DNA of 64,000 nt from Diphasiastrum complanatum. Its lineage: Eukaryota; Streptophyta; Lycopodiopsida; Lycopodiales; Lycopodiaceae. A program made the position numbers and the translations under genes. This document shows, in pieces, positions 63,638 to 64,000 of this stretch. Below the pieces are notes generated by a model, which saw only the letters and a list, made by a program, of their open reading frames with translations, made no database searches and was not told where the DNA came from. Where the stretch lies: NCBI GenBank assembly GCA_029204225.1, contig CM055111.1:12586697-12650696 (forward strand), given 5' to 3'. Within the stretch, counting starts at the first letter, position 1. Each line of letters starts with the position of its first letter.

Positions 63638-64000
63638 AGATGTGTTATCCATCTGCAAGACTAGAGGCTCCTTTCTTATTTCGCCCAATTCGTCCAGGAA
63701 TTGTTTGAGCCAAATTATTTCATTGGCCATCTTTGCTGATGCAACGTACTCTGCTTCGCAGGATGATTGAACCACAATGGTCTGCTTCTTGCTAACCCAG
63801 AGAATTGTCGCTCCTGATGTGATGGTGCATCATCCTGAGACGCTTTTACAATCATCCTTGAGGGATGCCCAGCTAGCATCACTATAGGAAAGCATCTTTA
63901 ACCCTGCATCACGACAATAACACAAGCCATAATCTCTTGTTAATTGAAGATATTGCAAAATTCGTTTTGGAATCTTTGAATGTGTTGAGCCCAGATTCGT
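63638..64000 (-). pseudogene. Copia RNase H fragment, Copia-1 family
   Basis: On the minus strand: DAGLKMLSYSDASWASLKDD, SGATILWVSKKQTIVVQSSC and EAEYVASAKMANEIIWLKQF, then LVLQMDNTSAI, after which similarity ends at the Gypsy-5 junction. The YSD and EAEY catalytic residues are present. It runs off the window edge, so the rest of this element should lie beyond 64000. Confidence 0.88.

Noticed and set aside
1..64000. tRNA, rRNA or other structured RNA genes
   Set aside because: I scanned for tRNA T-loop/B-box words and found only primer-binding sites of retroelements; no structured RNA could be supported by eye.

Overview
The window is a piece of land-plant nuclear genome, and almost all of it is decayed LTR retrotransposons. 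The plant assignment rests on four things: an intact single-exon AP2/ERF transcription-factor gene of the DREB type; Ty1/copia elements primed by initiator-Met tRNA (TGGTATCAGAGC-type sites) and a Ty3/gypsy element primed by Asp tRNA (TGGCGCCGTTGCCG); a chromodomain-bearing gypsy integrase; and a fragment of a plant-style centromeric histone H3. The nested, stop-riddled elements suggest a large, repeat-rich genome such as a fern, lycophyte or gymnosperm. The clade cannot be fixed from this sequence.

Layout. 1-3227: low-copy-looking DNA with one candidate first coding exon and 5' region of an unidentified minus-strand gene (about 1984-2640). 3228-12950: nested Copia elements. Copia-1 (minus, 300-bp LTRs at both ends of the nest) is interrupted by a structurally near-complete Copia-2 (plus, 6854-12287). 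13010-18600: Copia-3 (plus), a deleted Asp-primed Gypsy-1 (plus) and a Copia-4 fragment (minus). 18604-26223: Copia-5 (plus, 5' half), Copia-7 (plus, LTR plus RNase H) and Copia-6a (plus, 3' half). 26224-33400: the only sizeable island not dominated by retroelements. It holds a minisatellite, the ERF gene (30223-30882, minus) with its upstream region, and a foldback-rich repeat. 33400-42559: Copia-6b and Copia-6c (minus), flanking Gypsy-2 (minus). Gypsy-2 has gag zinc knuckles, RT, RNase H, an integrase end and a further ORF 3' of pol. 42560-45197: a CENH3-like histone-fold pseudogene followed in the same frame by an unidentified broken ORF. 45198-48660: Gypsy-3, a chromovirus (minus). 48661-53683: an unassigned LTR with primer site, Copia-8, Copia-9 and a truncated solo LTR. 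53690-55950: Gypsy-4 (minus), with the same post-pol ORF as Gypsy-2. 55951-60640: minisatellite, spacer and a gag fragment. 60640-64000: Gypsy-5 (plus), with a long leader of about 150-bp tandem units, joined to a Copia RNase H fragment.

Functionally, only the ERF gene looks intact and likely to be expressed. Every retroelement polyprotein carries in-frame stops, frameshifts or large deletions, and no autonomous element is present. The items most worth following up are the CENH3-like pseudogene and its in-frame downstream segment, the conserved post-pol ORF shared by Gypsy-2 and Gypsy-4, the tandem-repeat leaders of the Asp-primed gypsy family, and the transition-biased decay of all the elements.
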